DNA of 64,000 bases, taken from positions 930,001 to 994,000 of the forward strand of contig CAWJLA010000001.1 of assembly GCA_963843605.1 (NCBI GenBank). Direction: 5' to 3'. Positions 60,008 through 64,000 of this stretch are shown here, piece after piece (position 1 is the first letter of the stretch; the number at the start of each line of letters is the position of its first letter). The translations under genes were made by a program, and so were the position numbers. This stretch comes from FEN-1297 sp963843605. Its GTDB lineage: Bacteria; Bacteroidota; Ignavibacteria; Ignavibacteriales; Ignavibacteriaceae. Below the pieces are notes generated by a model. It was not told the origin of the DNA. It searched no databases and saw nothing but the letters and a program-made list of their open reading frames with translations.

Positions 60008-62077
60008 ATGAATAAGAAACCGAACAGCCTCATAAATCAGAAGAGCCCTTATCTTCTGCAGCATGCATATAATCCTGTTTATTGGTTTACCTGGCAGGAA
60101 GAAGCTTTTAATAAAGCAGAGAAAGAGGATAAACCGGTTTTTCTTTCTATAGGGTATTCAACCTGCCATTGGTGCCATGTAATGGAACACGAATCGTTTG
60201 AAGACGAGGAGATAGCCGGGATGATGAATGATGCTTTTATTTCAATAAAAGTAGACAGAGAAGAGCGCCCGGATATCGACGGAATTTATATGACCGTCTG
60301 TCAAATGCTAACCGGCGGAGGAGGATGGCCTTTAACTATTATTATGACTCCCGACAAAAAACCATTCTTTGCCGGGACATATTTTCCTAAGCAGAGCAGA
60401 TTCGGCAGAATAGGTATGACTGAACTAATTCCGCGAATCAAAGATCTTTGGGAAACAAAACGGGAAGACATAGTTAAATCCGCAAACGAAATAACAACGG
60501 CTTTACAGACAAATACCGCAGGTGAAAAGTTTCATCTCGACGATAAAATTTTTGAGTCGGCATATTCATACTTTAAAAATTCCTATGATGATCACAACGG
60601 AGGGTTCGGAAACGCTCCCAAATTCCCTACTCCCCATAATCTGATGTTTCTTTTAAGATACTGGAAAAGAAAAAACGATGATCATTCATTGAAGATGGCC
60701 TCCGCAACGCTGAAAAAAATGCGCCTTGGCGGAATTTATGATCATGCCGGATACGGATTTCACAGATATTCTACAGATACCAAATGGCTGGTCCCGCATT
60801 TCGAAAAAATGCTTTACGATCAGGCCATGCTTTGTATGGCTTATACCGAAGCTTATTCCGCTGCCGGCGATAAAATATTCAAAAATACCGCGGAAGAAAT
60901 ACTTGAATATGTTATGCGGGACTTGACCTCTCCCGAGGGTGGATTTTTTTCGGCTGAAGATGCCGACAGCGAAGGTGAAGAAGGAAAATTCTATTTGTGG
61001 GAAGAAGGTGAATTAAAAAATATTCTCGGCGAAGAGTTCGAATTATTTAAATCGGTATTTAATGTCCGTACCGAAGGAAACTGGATCGATTCGGTTTCCG
61101 GCAAGAGCAGCAACACCAATATACTTCATATGGATTCCGATATTAAAACATTAGCCGGTAAATTTTCTTTAACGGAAGAACTCCTGACAAGCAGAATAAA
61201 TTCAGCAAGGGAAAAGATATTCGAAAAAAGGCGGCAGAGAATTCATCCTCAAAAAGATGATAAAATTTTAACCGACTGGAATAGTTTAATGATTTCCGCT
61301 TTTTCAAAAGCATATCAGGTATTCGGCAACGATAAGTATTTAACCGCTGCCGAAAATTCGGCCGGATTTATTTTAAATAACCTTTCGGAGGCAAACGGAA
61401 AATTATTTCACCGTTACAGGGACGGGGAAGCCGGTCTTCCGGCACATCTGGACGATTACGCGTTTTTAACTGCGTCCTTTATAGACCTTTACGAAGCTAA
61501 TTTTGAAACAGCCTACCTTGAAAAAGCAATTTTATTCAATGATTATTTGCTGAAACATTTTTGGGACGAAAGTAACGGCGGTTTTTTCTTCGCCGGAGAC
61601 GATAATAAAGATCTGCTCGTACGCCAGAAAGAAATTTATGACGGCGCTGTTCCGTCAGGTAATTCCGTTGCCATGCTGAATCTGCTCAGGCTCTCAAGAA
61701 TAACAGGCAATACTTCTCTAGAAGAAAAATCGTATTCCGTTGCCGAAGCATTTTCCCAAAGTCTTACTTCCTCGCCTTTTGCTTTTACCCAGGCACTAGC
61801 GGCACTTGATTTTGCTCTGGGACCTTCCTTTGAGGTAGTTATTTCCGGAGAAATAGATTCTAAGGATACCTTGCAGTTTCTGAATAAAATCAGAAAATAT
61901 TATATACCGAATAAAATTTTATTATTAAATGACGGGAAAACTATAAATAAAATAGCACCTTTTACCGATAATATGATTAAGACGGAAAATAAAGCTACGC
62001 TGTATGTATGCCGTAACTATAATTGCAGTTTTCCGACAACATCTGCAGACGTGATTCCGGAAATTTTCGATAAATAA
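60008..62077 (+). CDS. DUF255 (YyaL/SSP411-like) thioredoxin-domain protein
   Basis: About 689 residues from ATG 60008; an ATG at 59966 adds 14 residues. The N-terminal thioredoxin-like domain reads NSLINQKSPYLLQHAYNPVY, then STCHWCHVMEHESFEDEEIA with CxxC at C53/C56. GWPLTIIMTPDKKPFFAGTY follows, matching the family. The rest is an alpha/alpha-six-barrel like those of glycosidases (GGIYDHAGYGFHRYSTDTKW, VPHFEKMLYDQAML, YDGAVPSGNSVAMLNLLRLS). Function unresolved in the family, redox or sugar epimerase-like. Cytoplasmic. Confidence 0.92.
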   Translation: MNKKPNSLINQKSPYLLQHAYNPVYWFTWQEEAFNKAEKEDKPVFLSIGYSTCHWCHVMEHESFEDEEIAGMMNDAFISIKVDREERPDIDGIYMTVCQMLTGGGGWPLTIIMTPDKKPFFAGTYFPKQSRFGRIGMTELIPRIKDLWETKREDIVKSANEITTALQTNTAGEKFHLDDKIFESAYSYFKNSYDDHNGGFGNAPKFPTPHNLMFLLRYWKRKNDDHSLKMASATLKKMRLGGIYDHAGYGFHRYSTDTKWLVPHFEKMLYDQAMLCMAYTEAYSAAGDKIFKNTAEEILEYVMRDLTSPEGGFFSAEDADSEGEEGKFYLWEEGELKNILGEEFELFKSVFNVRTEGNWIDSVSGKSSNTNILHMDSDIKTLAGKFSLTEELLTSRINSAREKIFEKRRQRIHPQKDDKILTDWNSLMISAFSKAYQVFGNDKYLTAAENSAGFILNNLSEANGKLFHRYRDGEAGLPAHLDDYAFLTASFIDLYEANFETAYLEKAILFNDYLLKHFWDESNGGFFFAGDDNKDLLVRQKEIYDGAVPSGNSVAMLNLLRLSRITGNTSLEEKSYSVAEAFSQSLTSSPFAFTQALAALDFALGPSFEVVISGEIDSKDTLQFLNKIRKYYIPNKILLLNDGKTINKIAPFTDNMIKTENKATLYVCRNYNCSFPTTSADVIPEIFDK

Positions 62078-62376
62078 TCATGTAACCAAAATTCAAATTA
62101 TGATAATACTCAGATAAAGCAGTAATTTGATTAATCCGGATCCCAGTTGAAGCCGCATCGATTTTGTCCGATTTTTATCTAACATCGAAAATCGGCAATT
62201 TCTAAGTGGGTACAAGTTATACATAATTTAACTGCGAGTAGTGAAACTGTCCCAAAATTTATTGGAATTATGCTAATTTTTACCGATTTTAAGTGCGGAA
62301 AATCTTAATCAGGTTGGTTTAAATTAAAAATAGAAATTAGTACTTTTACAATTAAAGATTATCCCTGGGGGTTATT

Positions 62377-63099
62377 CTGGCACAAGACAATAAGCTTATT
62401 AGGTCTCTTGTTCAAAATACAAAACTGGGTAATAACGCATCATTTGAACAATTATTCAAACTTAACGCCGGGAGAGTTTATTCCGTGTGTTTAAGATTGA
62501 CCGCAGATACATATTTAGCAGAAGAAATAACTAAAGAAGTATTTATATTAACCTGGCAGCAGATTCTGCATGTTCGGGAGAATGTTTCCTTTTCTCTCTG
62601 GCTTACCGCAATTTCCGTTTATACGGTTCTTGAAAAATTCAGGGCTAAAAATTCCTTCTCTAAATTAAGCAACGGCATTAAAGCAGGCGGTGCCCCGTAC
62701 GATACCGATAACGAAGAAACACTTAGATTAGAAAAAGCTATTTTATCGCTGCCGGATAAAGACAGGTTTATATTGGTACTCCACGATATCGAAAAATACT
62801 CGGATCTTGAGGTTGCAGATTTATTGGCGATGAAACCGGACGACATCAATACCAGACTTACTATAATAAGAGAGTCGCTCTCTTTGGTTGGAGGAATTTC
62901 GCACGATGTTCCGATAGGAGAAAAAATAAAATTGCTTCCTTATAACATAGAACCTCTTCGTAATCTTTGGGAAGACATCTTCAAACAGATAAGCCAGATT
63001 AAAACCCAAACATCGGAAAGTGAAAACGGGGAAGTAAAAAAAGAAGAAGAAACACCTGCCGAAAAAAAAGGTGTTTTATCATGGTTTAAGAAAAAATAA
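62377..63099 (+). CDS. ECF-type sigma-70 factor with unusual start
   Basis: About 241 residues. Region 2 is degenerate but readable: NASFEQLFKLNAGRVYSVCL, then EEITKEVFILTWQQI. Region 4 follows: LSLPDKDRFILVLHDIEKYS then DLEVADLLAMKPDDINTRL. A charged C-terminal extension ends KKGVLSWFKKK. No ATG lies at the 5' end. The frame is open from 62356 with candidate CTG (62377) or ATT (62374) after GGGGG; an internal GTG at 62485 would cut region 2. The acidic-basic tail is not part of usual ECF factors. No anti-sigma gene is adjacent. Confidence 0.75.
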   Translation: MAQDNKLIRSLVQNTKLGNNASFEQLFKLNAGRVYSVCLRLTADTYLAEEITKEVFILTWQQILHVRENVSFSLWLTAISVYTVLEKFRAKNSFSKLSNGIKAGGAPYDTDNEETLRLEKAILSLPDKDRFILVLHDIEKYSDLEVADLLAMKPDDINTRLTIIRESLSLVGGISHDVPIGEKIKLLPYNIEPLRNLWEDIFKQISQIKTQTSESENGEVKKEEETPAEKKGVLSWFKKK

Positions 63100-63242
63100 G
63101 ATGCAGTAAAGAAATATAAAACAGTTCTGTAAGAAAAATTATTAAGATATTGATAGATCCTCCATGTCTTTGAGTCTGAGCGGCAATCAAAAGACATTTG
63201 CCGCAAAGACACCAAGAGACAAAGAATTTTAAGAAAGGTTTA

Positions 63243-64000
63243 TTATTTTTTCGGTCTATACAGGTGGGTACTCTGACCGAAAAATACTTCCGCCGCTTCC
63301 ATAACTGTTTCAGAGAGGGTAGGATGCGGGTGTATAGTTAATTTTAAGTCGGTAGCATTAGCACCCATTTCAATTGCAAGCACACCTTCGGCAATAAGTT
63401 CACCGGCTCCGGAACCGCATATTCCTACTCCGAGAATCCTTTGAGTTTCGGGTTCAAGAATTAATTTTGTTACTCCGTCGCTTCTGTCGAGTGTAGTTGC
63501 CCTCCCTGAAGCCGCCCAGGGAAACTTTGCAATTTCAAATTGCAGATTCATTTCCCTTGCTTTTGTTTCCGTAATACCGGCCCATGCAATTTCCGGATCT
63601 GTAAAAACCACAGCGGGAATGGCTTTAGGTTCGAATGCTACTTTATGACCGGCAATAGCTTCGACGGCAACGCGGCCTTCGTGCGAGGCTTTATGCGCAA
63701 GCATCGGCTCGCCTGCAATATCTCCTATTGCGTAAATGTTCTGATCGTCGGTACGCAGCTGATCGTTTACTACGATCCAGCCTTTTTGGTTAGTCTTAAC
63801 TTTTGTATTTTCTATACCGAGTCCCTTCGTTTCCGGTCTTCTGCCTATGGACATTAGAACATAGTCATAAACTTGTTCTGAAACTTTACCTTCACCGTCC
63901 TGTATGCTTACTTTAATTCCGCCTTCGGCTTCTTTCAAAGAAAGCACTTTTGAATTAAGCATGACCTTATCGAATTTCTTTTCGACTCTTTTTGCTAAAA
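63243..64000 (-). CDS. lpdA: Dihydrolipoyl dehydrogenase, C-terminal part (runs off the window)
   Basis: Partial: the N-terminal FAD domain lies beyond position 64000, and the frame stays open to the edge. Visible: the end of the NAD domain with DYVLMSIGRRPETKGLGIEN, the FAD-closing YAIGDIAGEPMLAHKASHEG, and the dimer interface domain. VVFTDPEIAWAGITETKA and the catalytic LTIHPHPTLSETVMEAAE lie near the end. It oxidises dihydrolipoamide of 2-oxoacid dehydrogenase or glycine cleavage complexes, with NAD+. The last residues (HLYRPKK) are normal for the family. Confidence 0.92.
   Translation of the reverse strand, partial: LAKRVEKKFDKVMLNSKVLSLKEAEGGIKVSIQDGEGKVSEQVYDYVLMSIGRRPETKGLGIENTKVKTNQKGWIVVNDQLRTDDQNIYAIGDIAGEPMLAHKASHEGRVAVEAIAGHKVAFEPKAIPAVVFTDPEIAWAGITETKAREMNLQFEIAKFPWAASGRATTLDRSDGVTKLILEPETQRILGVGICGSGAGELIAEGVLAIEMGANATDLKLTIHPHPTLSETVMEAAEVFFGQSTHLYRPKK

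Noticed and set aside
1..64000. CRISPR arrays, insertion sequences, prophage genes, tRNA or rRNA genes.
   Set aside because: Looked for regular short direct repeats, transposase or phage motifs and tRNA arms on both strands; none was convincing by eye. A dedicated scan (tRNAscan, Infernal) could still find a small RNA.

Overview
The window looks like chromosome of a low-GC member of the Ignavibacteria (Bacteroidota/Chlorobiota side). The best taxonomic clue is the C-terminal type IX secretion signal of the large metalloprotease at 39.5-42.7 kb (NYPNPFNPSTNIEYSIP), a form characteristic of that class. The run of c-type cytochromes, the PafA-like phosphatase and the DUF4097 protein fit with it. 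Four regulatory regions carry sigma-70 boxes close to TTGACA-N17-TATAAT rather than the Bacteroidetes-type -7/-33 promoter. I saw no rRNA, tRNA, CRISPR array, prophage or insertion sequence.

Layout. 0-7 kb: AEC transporter, a decayed permease, a metallo-hydrolase, a frameshifted APC permease-EIIA-TrkA_C fusion, a desaturase strikingly like eukaryotic sphingolipid delta-4 desaturase, and a saccharopine-dehydrogenase-like reductase. 7.6-10.2 kb: BON-domain protein and nicotinate phosphoribosyltransferase. 10.4-15 kb: a TetR-HlyD-DHA2-TolC tripartite pump whose HlyD gene is broken. 15-20.3 kb: a leftward arsenic island (ArsR, ArsM, second ArsR, two ArsC, CxxC thioredoxin-like protein, ACR3, PF03773 permease) with a readable promoter/operator. 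20.4-23.5 kb: a divergent TetR-controlled operon (TSUP permease, OprP-like porin, FmdE-like protein) with twin operators. 23.5-28.2 kb: small proteins, a YbaK deacylase and an M13 peptidase.

28.5-38.6 kb is the most interesting part. Two near-identical proteins with one N-terminal heme and a predicted outer-membrane barrel (Cyc2-like layout) are each followed by a small periplasmic cytochrome. A third related lipoprotein cytochrome and a reaction-centre-type diheme cytochrome lie between them. A Rieske protein and a cytochrome b fused to two cytochrome c domains end the cluster. I infer an electron conduit between the outer membrane and the quinone pool; direction and substrate are unknown. 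A decayed EamA transporter sits inside this region on the other strand.

39-47.3 kb: lipoprotein, secreted M4 protease, DUF2279 protein, outer-membrane protein, DUF4097 solenoid, TPM protein, thioredoxin, DUF4260. 47.3-53.6 kb: TetR-TolC-MFP-RND efflux operon. 53.9-64 kb: PafA-like phosphatase, a coupled zinc-ribbon/HAD pair, YpdA-like flavoprotein, class I aldolase, membrane cytochrome c, DUF255 protein, ECF sigma factor, and the C-terminal part of dihydrolipoyl dehydrogenase running off the right edge.

Three genes carry single-base frameshifts at homopolymers or mixed short runs, and two of these also have in-frame stops. Sequencing error and real decay cannot be separated from the sequence alone.
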